Origin: CAYMYN01 sp964394665
GTDB taxonomy: Bacteria > Planctomycetota > UBA1135 > GCA-002686595
Reading direction: 5' to 3'
Length of the DNA stretch: 64,000 nucleotides
Assembly (NCBI GenBank): GCA_964394665.1
Contig: CAYMYN010000008.1
Coordinates: forward strand, 1 to 64,000
Part shown: positions 1-8,098 of the stretch, piece by piece
Layout: each line of letters begins with the position of its first letter
Position numbering within the stretch: position 1 is the first letter of the stretch
The notes under the pieces: generated by a model
Database searches by the model: none
What the model was told of the DNA's origin: nothing
Seen by the model: the letters and a program-made list of their open reading frames with translations, nothing else
Program-made: the position numbers and the translations under genes

Positions 1-63
1 GAGCGCGAGGCCGAGGATCACACCGGGCGCGAAGCGCCCACGACGGAACGAAGGCAACATCAT
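1..63 (-). CDS. Exported protein, N-terminal fragment (runs off left edge)
   Basis: Only the first 21 codons lie in the window. Two consecutive ATG codons (63-61 and 60-58) follow an AGGAG Shine-Dalgarno sequence at 75-71 with 7-base spacing, so the first ATG is chosen. The visible residues begin MMLPSFRRGRFAPG and then turn hydrophobic (VILGLAL), the pattern of a signal peptide with a basic n-region. It follows the sigma/anti-sigma pair on the same strand with a 128-base gap, so it may belong to the same regulon or operon. Function cannot be told from this fragment. Confidence 0.7.
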   Translation of the reverse strand, partial: MMLPSFRRGRFAPGVILGLAL

Positions 64-191
64 GACGGGTCTCCTGGACCGACCTCGATGGGCCGGTCGG
101 TGGCTCGTCGGCCCCCTCGAAGGAGCGCGGCGCGCGCCGCTCGACGCGCGCCTTCGCTCCGGCCCCCGGGGGCCGCGTCGGGACGGGAGGG

Positions 192-1001
192 TTACTCGTG
201 GCCGCCGGCGGCCTGCACTCCGGCGCGGGAGCCGAAGGGCAGGTTGGGGCGCCGCAGTTGGCGCACGTCGATCGACTCGCCCTGGAGCCCTTCGGGCTGG
301 TAGTAGACGGTGCGGCGCGGGCGCTGGTCGCTCGAGGGCCGCAGGGCCTGCGGGCCCGGGTCCCCGGCCAGCAACTCGGCGCACTCGGGTTCGGCGGCGG
401 CGAGCCCCGGGCTCGGCGCGGCGCGGCGCACCGGCACCACCCAGGGGCCGCTGCCTCCCGTCGGGGCGGAGCTCACCAGGCGCACCCCGCCCCCGGAGCC
501 GGCCGTCGGGGCCGGAGCCGCCCGGCCCGGATCGCGCTCGCTCGCGCCGGCGCCAAACGTGACCGGATCCAGGGGTTGGACGGTCGGTTCGCCGCGCACG
601 ATCGGGTCGGACTTCGCGGCGGGATCCGGGGCCCCACCCCCGAACGAGAGGGCGCCCCACAGGGCGGCGGAAAGCAGGCCCGCGGCCGCGAGGGAGGCCA
701 CCAGCGGGCGCCAGGCGCGGCGCGCGGGCCGCGGCACGGCGGAGGCCGCCGCGGCGATGCGACCTTCGGACACCAGCGCGGCGCGCACGCCGGCCCACAC
801 GTCCGGGGCCGGGCGCTCGACGCGCAACACGGCCAGGGCGGCGCGGGCCTGGCGGGCGGCCTCCAGGGCGCGGGCGCAGGCCGGACAGCCCTCGACGTGT
901 CCGCGGGCGGACTCGAGGGCCTCGGGCTCGAGATCGTCACCGACCAGGAGCGGAACGGCGGCGCGCACCAGGGCGCAGGTATCGGACGGGTGGGTGTTCA
1001 T
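192..1001 (-). CDS. Anti-sigma factor with zinc-binding N-terminal motif
   Basis: A 269-residue, single-pass membrane protein. Residues 9-50 resemble the zinc-binding anti-sigma (ZAS, zf-HC2) fold: the HxxxCxxC signature is visible as H35, C39 and C42. A hydrophobic segment at about 98-118 should span the membrane, and about 150 residues rich in proline, alanine and glycine follow on the far side. In this family the cytoplasmic part holds an ECF sigma factor inactive until a signal releases it. The gene starts 26 bases after the ECF sigma gene stops, same strand, which supports the pairing. The start at ATG 1001 places the ZAS motif near the N terminus as usual. What the outer domain senses cannot be read from the sequence. 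Confidence 0.85.
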   Translation of the reverse strand: MNTHPSDTCALVRAAVPLLVGDDLEPEALESARGHVEGCPACARALEAARQARAALAVLRVERPAPDVWAGVRAALVSEGRIAAAASAVPRPARRAWRPLVASLAAAGLLSAALWGALSFGGGAPDPAAKSDPIVRGEPTVQPLDPVTFGAGASERDPGRAAPAPTAGSGGGVRLVSSAPTGGSGPWVVPVRRAAPSPGLAAAEPECAELLAGDPGPQALRPSSDQRPRRTVYYQPEGLQGESIDVRQLRRPNLPFGSRAGVQAAGGHE

Positions 1002-1027
1002 GGTTCGAGCCTCCGCGACCGGGGGCT

Positions 1028-1801
1028 TCAGCTCTCCGATCCCGCTGGGGATCGATCGTCGTCTACGGCCCGGGACGGCCGCGTGTTGGCGTCGCCGTCC
1101 GCGGCGGCGAGCCCCCGGCCCCGCTCGGCGAGACGCCGGCGGCGCTCCCACTCCTCCTGGAACAGCTTGCGCCCGCGGTGCAGGCGCCAGCGCACCGTGA
1201 CGTGGGTCGCGCCCACGATCTCGGCGATCTCGTTGCAAGGCAGACCCTCGAGTTCCCGCAGGCGCAACACGGCCTGGAAGTGTGGGGCGAGCGAGTCGAG
1301 CACCGCGTGCACCTCCAGCGCGGTCTCCTCGCGCTCGAGCCCGGCCGAGGGCGCCTCGGCGGCGGGGTCGACGAGATCGAGGTCGGGTTCCTCGTCGTCC
1401 GCCGAGCGGGTGCTCAGCGCGGGGCGCCGCCGGCGCAAGAGGTCGATCGCGAGGTTCGTGACGATGCGGTGCAGCCAGGTCGCGAACGTGTACTGGAAGT
1501 CGAAGCGCTCGAGGTTGCGGAAGACGCGCAGGAAGGCCTCCTGCACGAGGTCGCGGGCGTCCTCGTCGCTGGGGACCATGTTGCGCGCGATGCGCCATGC
1601 CCGGCCCTGGTACTCGCGCACCAGGCGCTCGAAGGCGGCTTCGTCGCCGGCCTGCGCGGCCCGGATCCAGGCGTGCTCGGCCGCGGGCGAGGCGGACTCC
1701 GCTCCCCCACCCGCGGCGTCGGGCGCGCTGGCGGGCGAGGGGTCCGGCTGGGGCGATTCGTCCGCGTCGGACCGGCGGAGGGCGGAGCTTTGGTGGTCCA
1801 T
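1028..1801 (-). CDS. RNA polymerase sigma factor, ECF subfamily
   Basis: A 257-residue sigma-70 family protein. Region 2 lies at about residues 45-125, with the core-binding and -10 recognition helices (DEDARDLVQEAFLRVFRNL and FATWLHRIVTNLAIDLLRRR). Region 4 lies at about 160-215 and ends in the helix-turn-helix EIAEIVGATHVTVRWRLHRG. No region 1.1 or 3 is present, which makes it ECF type. The start is taken at ATG 1801. An in-frame start at 1924 would add 41 low-complexity residues with no family match. The first 40 residues of the chosen form are also low complexity and rich in serine, proline and acidic residues. The gene precedes its likely anti-sigma partner by 26 bases. No Shine-Dalgarno sequence is obvious. 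Confidence 0.9.
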   Translation of the reverse strand: MDHQSSALRRSDADESPQPDPSPASAPDAAGGGAESASPAAEHAWIRAAQAGDEAAFERLVREYQGRAWRIARNMVPSDEDARDLVQEAFLRVFRNLERFDFQYTFATWLHRIVTNLAIDLLRRRRPALSTRSADDEEPDLDLVDPAAEAPSAGLEREETALEVHAVLDSLAPHFQAVLRLRELEGLPCNEIAEIVGATHVTVRWRLHRGRKLFQEEWERRRRLAERGRGLAAADGDANTRPSRAVDDDRSPAGSES

Positions 1802-1937
1802 GTCGGGGAGAGGGCGGGAACGGGGGCGGTACGCAACCCGCACCTCCAGTGTTGGCCCCGATCCGCGCTCCTGGGAAGGGGTCGGCCGGCCGCCCGGCTC
1901 CTTCGGCCGACGCGGCCCGCCCACCCGAGGGCAGGAT

Positions 1938-3077
1938 TCAGATCCGTTCCAGGGTCGGAGGGGGTGGGAAGCGCCCCTCCAGGGCCCCGGCGTGGCGGAA
2001 CTTGCGCCGACGGGTCGTGAGCAACGCGTCCCCGGGGACCCGCGCCAACTCGCCCAGCTCGCGCACGATCGTCGCGCGCACGGTCTCGATCGCCCGCGCG
2101 CGGTCCCGGTGGGCTCCGCCCTTGGGCTCGGGGACGATGCCGTCGATCAGGCCCAGCTCCATCAGGTCCGGCGCGGTCAACTTGAGCGAGCCCGCCGCGT
2201 CCGGCGTGCGCGCCCCGTCCTTCCAGAGGATCGCGGCGCAGCCCTCGGGGCTGATGACCGAGTAGTAGCTGTACTCCATCATCAGGACCCGGTCGCCGAC
2301 GCCGATGCCCAGCGCGCCGCCCGAGCCGCCCTCGCCGATCACGATCACGAGGATCGGGGTCTCGAGCGAAAACATGCCCAGGATGTTCTCGGCGATGGCG
2401 CCGGCCTGGCCGCGCTCCTCGGCGCCGATGCCCGGGTAGGCGCCGGGGGTGTTGATCAGGCACACGATCGGCAGACGCAGCTTCTCGGCCAGGCGCATCT
2501 TGCGCAGGGCCTTGCGGTAGCCCTCGGGGTGCGCGCAGCCGAAGTTGGTCTCCAGGCGCTCCTTGACCGTGCGGCCCTTGCGGTGGGCGACGAGCAGGAA
2601 ACGCGTGCCGTCGATGCGCGCCAGGCCCGTGGCGATGGCGCGGTCGTCGCCGAAGGCGCGGTCGCCGTGGAGCTCGATGAACTCGTCCAGGCTGGCGATG
2701 TAGTCCGCGGCGATCGGCCGGTCGGCGTGGCGCGCGACGTTGACGCGCTCCCAGGCCGAGAGGCTGCCGTAGATCTCCTCGGTCTTGGCTTCGAGCCGCG
2801 CGCGGATCGACGCCACCTCCTCGGAGAGATCGAGCCCCGTACTCTGCTGCATCTCCTCGAGCGCCCGGACCTTCGCCTCGAGGTCCTGGATCTCGCGTTC
2901 CCGGCCGAAGCCCAGGCCCCCCGCCGAGCTCGCGCCCTGCCCGCCCTTGGCCTTGTCCGGCTTCTTCTCCGCCTTGTCCTTCTTGTCCTTGTCGCTCAAG
3001 GGCTGGGGCTCGGTCGAACGGCTCGTGGGAGGACGCGTCCGGCCCCCGCGGGGCCCGGCGTTCGTCAGGGCGCCCAT
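1938..3077 (-). CDS. accA: Acetyl-CoA carboxylase carboxyltransferase subunit alpha
   Basis: AccA works with AccD to transfer the carboxyl group from carboxybiotin to acetyl-CoA, giving malonyl-CoA for fatty acid synthesis. The family core is present: the N-terminal helical segment (REREIQDLEAKVRALEEM), the segment ASLDEFIELHGDRAFGDD, and the crotonase-fold glycine motifs GAYPGIGAEERGQ and GEGGSGGALGIGVGD that form the oxyanion site. The usual length is about 320 residues. From ATG 3077 it is 379, with a lysine/aspartate-rich extension before the core. A TTG just before SDKDKKDKAEKK would give a shorter form and cannot be excluded, and an ATG at 3221 would lengthen it. No clear Shine-Dalgarno sequence decides between them. 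It is divergent from purL, and accD is not in the window. Confidence 0.93.
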   Translation of the reverse strand: MGALTNAGPRGGRTRPPTSRSTEPQPLSDKDKKDKAEKKPDKAKGGQGASSAGGLGFGREREIQDLEAKVRALEEMQQSTGLDLSEEVASIRARLEAKTEEIYGSLSAWERVNVARHADRPIAADYIASLDEFIELHGDRAFGDDRAIATGLARIDGTRFLLVAHRKGRTVKERLETNFGCAHPEGYRKALRKMRLAEKLRLPIVCLINTPGAYPGIGAEERGQAGAIAENILGMFSLETPILVIVIGEGGSGGALGIGVGDRVLMMEYSYYSVISPEGCAAILWKDGARTPDAAGSLKLTAPDLMELGLIDGIVPEPKGGAHRDRARAIETVRATIVRELGELARVPGDALLTTRRRKFRHAGALEGRFPPPPTLERI

Positions 3078-3277
3078 CCTCGGGGCCCGGCCGCCCGCGC
3101 GCAAGCCGAGGGAGCGCCATTCCGGTAGAGGAAAGGCCCGCGGGCGCTTGATAGGATCCGCCGCTCGTTCCAGCGGGCCTCCGGTCGGTCGCCGGGAGCG
3201 TCCGTTCCCTCCTGAGCGCATCCGAGCGGCTCGTCCGTAGACCTCCGGGCGACCAAGGGCGGGCCGCAGCGCCGATC

Positions 3278-6238
3278 ATGTCCTCTCCGAGCGCCGCCGA
3301 TCCCCACCCCTCCCGCTCCCCGCGCCCCGCCGCGGACGGCGCATCCCCCGCCGCTCCCTGGCGGATCGAGCTCTACACCCGCGCCGGATTCGAGGACGTC
3401 GAAGGCGGACACCTCGTCGCCGCGGCCCACGAACTGGGTTTCGGCGGGCTCGCGAGCGCGCGCCTGGGCCGCGGCTACCTGCTGCCGCCCACCCTCTCGC
3501 GCGCCGGGGTCGAGCGCATCGCGCGCGAGCTGCTGGTCGACCCGGTGCTCGACGAAGCGCGGCTCTACGCGCCCGGCGAGCGCCCTCCCGCCGGCGCCGC
3601 GCGCCGCGTGCTCGTCGCGCGCAAGCCCGGCGTGATGGACACGGTGGCCGCGACGGTCGAGCACACCCTGGGCCGCGCCGGCTTCCTGCCCGAGGAAGGG
3701 CCGCGCCACGTGTCGACCTTCCGCGCCTGGGAGCTGGCGGGCACGCTCTCGGCCGATGAGTGCGCCGAGCTCGCGCGGCGCCTGTTGGCCAACGAGACCA
3801 TCGAGGACGTGCGCGTCGACGACGAACGGCTCGCCTACGGTCCGCCGCCCCCCGGTCCGCAACACGGCCGGGTCGAAGTCCCCCTGCGCGAGGCCGACGA
3901 CGCGCGGCTGCTCGAGCTCAGCCGCGCGGGCGGCCTGAGCCTCGACCTGTTCGAGATGCGCGCCATCCAGGGGCACTACCGCGAGCTGGGCCGCGAGCCC
4001 AGCGCCTGCGAGCTCGAGACCCTGGCCCAGACCTGGAGCGAGCACTGCAAGCACAAGACCTTCACCGGCCCGGTGGAGTTCCGCGGCGAACGCATCGAGA
4101 ACCTGCTCTCGGCCACGATCAAGCGCGCCACGCGCGAGCTGGACCGCGACTGGTGCATCAGCGTCTTCCACGACAACGCCGGCATCGTCGCCTTCGAGGA
4201 GGGTTGGGACCTCGCCTTCAAGGTCGAGACCCACAACCATCCCAGCGCGATCGACCCCTATGGCGGGGCCGGCACGGGCGTGGGCGGGGTGATCCGCGAC
4301 ATCCTCGGCGTGGGCCTGGGCGCGCGCCCGATCGCCAACACCGATTGTTTCTTCGTCGGCCCGCTGGACCTGCCGCGCGAGGAATGCCCCAAGGGCACCA
4401 TGCACCCCGCGCGCATCCTGCGCGGCATGGTGGCCGGCGTGCGCGACTACGGCAACCGCATGGGCATCCCGACCGTCAACGGCGGCGTGTGGGTGCACCC
4501 GGCCTACGTCGGCAACCCGCTGGTCTACTGCGGCACCGTGGGCCTGATCCCGCGCCGCTTCGCGACCAAGAGCGTCGCGCCCGGCGACGCGATCCTGCTC
4601 GTCGGCGGGCGCACCGGTCGCGACGGCATCCACGGCGCGACCTTCAGCTCGCTCGAGCTCTCCGAACACTCCGAGACCGTCTCCAGCGCCGCGGTGCAGA
4701 TCGGCGACCCGATCACCGAGAAACGCGTGCTCGACGGCCTCCTGCGCGCGCGCGACGCCGGCCTGTACCGCGCGCTCACCGACTGCGGCGCGGGCGGGCT
4801 CTCCTCGGCCGTCGGCGAGATGGGCGAGCACTGCGGCGCCGAGGTGGCCCTCGAGAGCGTGCCCCTGAAGTACCCGGGGCTGGCGCCCGAGGAGATCTGG
4901 ATCAGCGAAGCGCAGGAGCGCATGGTCCTGGCCGTCCCGCCCGAGCACCTGGAGGCCTGCCGCGCGGTGTTCGCGGCCGAGGACGTCGAGACGGCGGTCA
5001 TCGGGCGCTTCACGGACAGCGGCATGCTGCGCCTCACCTGGCACGGCGAGCCCGTCGGCGAGCTCGACATGGCCTTCCTGCACGGCGGCACCCCGCGGCG
5101 CCTGCGACGGGCCGAGTGGACGGCGCCCGAGCACTCCGACCCGGGCGCGCCGGTCTGCTCCGACCTCGAGCACACCCTGCTCGGGCTGCTCGCCGACCCC
5201 AACATCGCCAGCAAGGAGTGGATCGTGCGCCAGTACGACCACGAGGTGCAGGGCATGAGCGCGGTCAAGCCGCTGGTCGGCCCGCGCGGCGATGGACCGG
5301 GCGACGCGGCCGTGCTCCAGCCCCTGGCCCACTCGCGGCGCGGGGCGGCGATCGGCGTGGGAGCGCAACCTTTCCTGGGCCTGCTGGATCCCTACCGCAT
5401 GGCGTTGGCGTCGATCGACGAGGCCCTGCGCAACGTCGTCGCCGTGGGCGGCGATCCGACGCGCACCGCGATCCTCGACAACTTCTCGTGGGGCAACTGC
5501 GAGAAGCCCGATCGCCTGGGGGCGCTCGTGCTGGCGGCCCAGGCCTGCTACGACGCCGCGATCGCCTTCGGCACGCCCTTCATCAGCGGCAAGGACAGCC
5601 TCAACAACGAGTACCGCGTCGGCGACCGGACGCTCGCGATCCCGCCCACGCTCCTGATCTCGGCCCTGGCCCCGGTTCCGGACGTGGCGCGCGCGACCAC
5701 CATGGACCTCAAGGCGCCGGGCAACCTCGTCTACCTCCTGGGGCGCACGCGGCCCGAGCTCGGCGGATCGCGGTACCTCGCGCAGCTCGGGCTCGAGGGG
5801 GGCACTGTGCCGGCCCCCGACCTGGCCGAGGCCCCGCGCCTCCTGGCCGGCCTGCACGCGGCCAGCGCCGCGGGCCTCGTGCGCGCCTGCCACGACCTCT
5901 CGGAGGGCGGCCTGGCCGTGGCCGCGGCCGAGTGCGCCTTCGCCGGCGACAACGGCCTCGAGCTCGACCTCTCGGCCGTTCCCGCCGAGCCCCTGCCCGC
6001 GCACTACGACCGCGTCTCGACCCTGCTCTTCGCCGAGTCCTGCACGCGCTTCCTGATCGAGGTCGAACCCGCCCGACGCGAGGCCTTCGAGCGCACCCTC
6101 GCCGGCCTGCCCCTCTCCCTGGTCGGGCGAGTCGTGTCCGAGCCCCACCTGAGCATCCGCGACGGTTCGGCCGCGCCCCTGCTCGCCGTGCCCCTCACCG
6201 ACCTGCGCCGCGCCCACCGCGGACGCTTCCAGGGCTGA
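3278..6238 (+). CDS. purL: Phosphoribosylformylglycinamidine synthase, PurS-like modules fused to PurL
   Basis: This 986-residue enzyme converts FGAR, ATP and glutamine-derived ammonia to FGAM in purine synthesis. Two PurS-like modules lie at the N terminus. One is at about residues 28-95. The other is at about 108-185 and carries the PurS hallmarks KPGVMDTVA and LLANETIEDVRV. The PurL body follows: SEHCKHKTF near 253, ETHNHPSAI and GGAGTGVGG near 320-335, then the second half with GNCEKPDR and the substrate motif FISGKDSLNNE. Usual three-gene systems have a separate PurS of about 80 residues and a PurL of about 740, so this length fits a PurS-PurS-PurL fusion. There is no glutaminase domain at the C terminus; purQ follows after 15 bases and supplies it. 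The ATG is the first in the frame and no Shine-Dalgarno sequence is visible. Confidence 0.95.
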   Translation: MSSPSAADPHPSRSPRPAADGASPAAPWRIELYTRAGFEDVEGGHLVAAAHELGFGGLASARLGRGYLLPPTLSRAGVERIARELLVDPVLDEARLYAPGERPPAGAARRVLVARKPGVMDTVAATVEHTLGRAGFLPEEGPRHVSTFRAWELAGTLSADECAELARRLLANETIEDVRVDDERLAYGPPPPGPQHGRVEVPLREADDARLLELSRAGGLSLDLFEMRAIQGHYRELGREPSACELETLAQTWSEHCKHKTFTGPVEFRGERIENLLSATIKRATRELDRDWCISVFHDNAGIVAFEEGWDLAFKVETHNHPSAIDPYGGAGTGVGGVIRDILGVGLGARPIANTDCFFVGPLDLPREECPKGTMHPARILRGMVAGVRDYGNRMGIPTVNGGVWVHPAYVGNPLVYCGTVGLIPRRFATKSVAPGDAILLVGGRTGRDGIHGATFSSLELSEHSETVSSAAVQIGDPITEKRVLDGLLRARDAGLYRALTDCGAGGLSSAVGEMGEHCGAEVALESVPLKYPGLAPEEIWISEAQERMVLAVPPEHLEACRAVFAAEDVETAVIGRFTDSGMLRLTWHGEPVGELDMAFLHGGTPRRLRRAEWTAPEHSDPGAPVCSDLEHTLLGLLADPNIASKEWIVRQYDHEVQGMSAVKPLVGPRGDGPGDAAVLQPLAHSRRGAAIGVGAQPFLGLLDPYRMALASIDEALRNVVAVGGDPTRTAILDNFSWGNCEKPDRLGALVLAAQACYDAAIAFGTPFISGKDSLNNEYRVGDRTLAIPPTLLISALAPVPDVARATTMDLKAPGNLVYLLGRTRPELGGSRYLAQLGLEGGTVPAPDLAEAPRLLAGLHAASAAGLVRACHDLSEGGLAVAAAECAFAGDNGLELDLSAVPAEPLPAHYDRVSTLLFAESCTRFLIEVEPARREAFERTLAGLPLSLVGRVVSEPHLSIRDGSAAPLLAVPLTDLRRAHRGRFQG

Positions 6239-6253
6239 CCCCTGCTCGACCCC

Positions 6254-7039
6254 ATGGCATCCGTACAGGCCCTCGTCCTGCGCACCGGCGGCACCAACTG
6301 CGACGCCGAGACCGTGCGCGCCCTCGAGCAGGGCGGCGCGCGCGTGGAACTCTGTCACCTCGATCGCCTGGTGGCGGAGCCCGCGCGCCTCGAGGCGGCG
6401 CGCATCGTGGTCTTCCCGGGCGGCTTCAGCTTCGGGGACGACGTCGCCGCCGGGCGCGTGTTCGGCTTCGAGGTGCGCCAGCGCCTCGCCGAGCCCCTTC
6501 GGCGCTTCGTCGAAGCCGGCGGCTTCGTGCTCGGCATCTGTAACGGCTTCCAGGTGCTCGTCGACACCGGGCTGCTCGACCCCCTCGAGCCGGGGGAGCG
6601 GCGCGCCGCACCCCGCGACCTGGCGCTGACCTCGAACCAGTCCGGGCGCTTCGAGTGCCGCTGGGTGACCCTCGAGGGCCTCCCGAGCGCCTGCCCCTGG
6701 ATCGAGGCCGGAGAACTCCTGCCCTGCCCGGTGGCCCACGCCGAGGGCCGGCTCGTGACGCGCGACGGGGCCACCCTCGAGCGCCTGCGGAGCCGCGGCC
6801 AGATCGCGCTGCGCTACGTCGACCCGCTCGGCGGCGCGGCGGACTACCCCGCCAACCCGAACGGATCGGTCGAGGCCATCGCCGGCCTGTGCGACCCCAG
6901 CGGGCGGGTGCTCGGCCTGATGCCCCATCCCGAGCGCAACCTCTCGCCCTTCCAGCACCCCCTCTGGTCCCGCCGCGGAGCGCGCTCCGAGGGCGAGGGC
7001 GCCGCGTTCTTCCGGCGCATGGTCGAAGCCGCGGGTTGA
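6254..7039 (+). CDS. purQ: Phosphoribosylformylglycinamidine synthase, glutaminase subunit
   Basis: A 261-residue class I glutamine amidotransferase that releases ammonia from glutamine for PurL. The triad is visible: nucleophile C96 in GICNGFQ, with H225 and E227 in MPHPERN. The oxyanion-region motif FPGGFSFGDD is at 54-63. The N terminus (ALVLRTGGTNCDAET) and the N-terminal start position match the family. It follows purL by 15 bases on the same strand, so the two subunits should be made together. At 261 residues it is slightly longer than the roughly 225-residue Bacillus form, resembling the longer PurQ forms found beside larger PurL proteins. Confidence 0.95.
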   Translation: MASVQALVLRTGGTNCDAETVRALEQGGARVELCHLDRLVAEPARLEAARIVVFPGGFSFGDDVAAGRVFGFEVRQRLAEPLRRFVEAGGFVLGICNGFQVLVDTGLLDPLEPGERRAAPRDLALTSNQSGRFECRWVTLEGLPSACPWIEAGELLPCPVAHAEGRLVTRDGATLERLRSRGQIALRYVDPLGGAADYPANPNGSVEAIAGLCDPSGRVLGLMPHPERNLSPFQHPLWSRRGARSEGEGAAFFRRMVEAAG

Positions 7040-7046
7040 GCTCGGG

Positions 7047-7074
7047 TTGCATCACCCCTCACCGGCGGTAGATT
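7047..7074 (+). promoter_or_regulatory. Putative sigma-70 type promoter for the small lipoprotein gene
   Basis: A TTGCAT box at 7047-7052 and a TAGATT box at 7069-7074 are separated by 16 bases, close to the sigma-70 consensus in arrangement. They lie 50 bases before the ATG at 7125 and directly after purQ, so the lipoprotein gene may be transcribed independently of purLQ. Confidence 0.45.
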
Positions 7075-7124
7075 CGGGACTCCCCACCCGGATGCACCCC
7101 CGATCTTCCCCAGGAGTTCCCGCC

Positions 7125-7508
7125 ATGCGCCCGACCCTCGTCGCCCTCTCGCTCCTTCCGCTCCTCGGTGGATGCGCCGCCGCCGTCCTCGGCGTGGGCG
7201 CCGGCGTGGTGATCAGCCAGGAGGTCGCCGAGAACAACTCGCACGTGGCGCACCTCAACGAGGACCCCGCGCGGGTGTGGGTGGTGACCAAGAGCACCCT
7301 CAGCCACCTCGCCAGCGAGCCGATCCACGTCGACGAGGACCTGCGGCGCGTGAGCGGCAAGGTCGACGGCGCGACGGTCGACATCAGCGTCGAGACCTAC
7401 GACCAGAACCGCTGCCTGGTGCGCGTCGGCGCGCGCCGCTACGGGATCGCGAACGGCGAGACGGCCGAGATGGTCCTGAACCGCCTGCTCACGCGCCTGA
7501 CGGAGTAG
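7125..7508 (+). CDS. Small lipoprotein, DUF3568-like
   Basis: A 127-residue protein with a lipoprotein signal: a hydrophobic stretch ending in the lipobox LLGGC (C17), followed by AAAVLGVGAGVVISQEV. The rest has the short alpha/beta pattern of DUF3568-type lipoproteins (VWVVTKSTLSHL, VSGKVDGATVDISVETYD, VRVGARRYG, AEMVLNRLLTRL). Function is unknown. An AGGAG Shine-Dalgarno sequence at 7112-7116 with 8-base spacing selects the ATG at 7125 over an ATG 78 bases upstream. Its 3' end overlaps the convergent Fur-type gene by 20 bases. Confidence 0.75.
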   Translation: MRPTLVALSLLPLLGGCAAAVLGVGAGVVISQEVAENNSHVAHLNEDPARVWVVTKSTLSHLASEPIHVDEDLRRVSGKVDGATVDISVETYDQNRCLVRVGARRYGIANGETAEMVLNRLLTRLTE

Positions 7509-7989
7509 CGCCCGCGGCGCCGCCGGCCGTGGCCCCTTCCTCGGCGCGTTGCTTGCGCCGGCAGGTGGAGCAGTGGCCGAGCAGGCGGTGGGAGTGCTTG
7601 ACGAGCTCGAAGCCGCGGCCCTCGGCGATCTCCTCCTGCAGGGCCTCGATGCGTTCGTCGTGGAACTCCTCGATGCGGCCGCAATCGACGCAGATCAGGT
7701 GGTCGTGGTGGCGGTGGCCGAGCACGTGCTCGTAGACGACCTGCCCCGCGACGGCTTCGAAGGAGTCGATGAAGCCGCCCTCCTGGAGCAGGTTCAGGGT
7801 GCGGTAGACCGTGGCCCGGCTGACGCGCGGTCCCTGCTCGTCCCGCATCCACTCGTAGAGCGTCTCGGCGCTGAAGTGCTCGTGAGTCGCGAAGGCGCGC
7901 TCGAAGATGCGCAGGCGCTGGGGCGTGGTCTTGAGACCCTTCGCGGCGAGGTACTGCTCGAAGCGCTTCTGGATCGCGGCGTGGTTCAC
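7489..7989 (-). CDS. Fur-family metal-dependent transcriptional regulator
   Basis: A 166-residue Fur-family repressor. The N-terminal winged helix (about 1-85) contains TTPQRLRIFE and the recognition segment RVSRATVYRTLNLL. The C-terminal dimerization domain holds a histidine-rich metal site (HRHHDH) and two cysteine pairs, CVDC and CSTC, that form the structural zinc site. Which Fur subtype it is (iron, zinc, peroxide or manganese) cannot be decided from this alone. The GTG start at 7989 is chosen because AGGGAG at 8002-7997 sits 7 bases before it. A TTG two codons upstream would be only one base from that sequence. No metal-uptake gene is adjacent. It converges on the lipoprotein gene, and purD lies upstream on the same strand. 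Confidence 0.92.
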   Translation of the reverse strand: MNHAAIQKRFEQYLAAKGLKTTPQRLRIFERAFATHEHFSAETLYEWMRDEQGPRVSRATVYRTLNLLQEGGFIDSFEAVAGQVVYEHVLGHRHHDHLICVDCGRIEEFHDERIEALQEEIAEGRGFELVKHSHRLLGHCSTCRRKQRAEEGATAGGAAGATPSGA

Positions 7990-8098
7990 GGACAAGCTCC
8001 CTGCGGGGGCGCGGCTCGGGGTCGTCGCGGCGGCCGCCCAGGATCGGCTGGATGGGCGCCCCGTGCAAGCCGAGACGGCGATCTCGCGGGCCCGCCCG

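Noticed and set aside
3065..6958. A 1297-codon open frame on the minus strand opposite purL
   Set aside because: A high-GC shadow frame of purL and purQ: no family similarity, runs of Ala, Gly, Arg and His, and the real plus-strand genes are unmistakable. The same applies to long antisense frames opposite the DUF4388 and carboxypeptidase-like genes.
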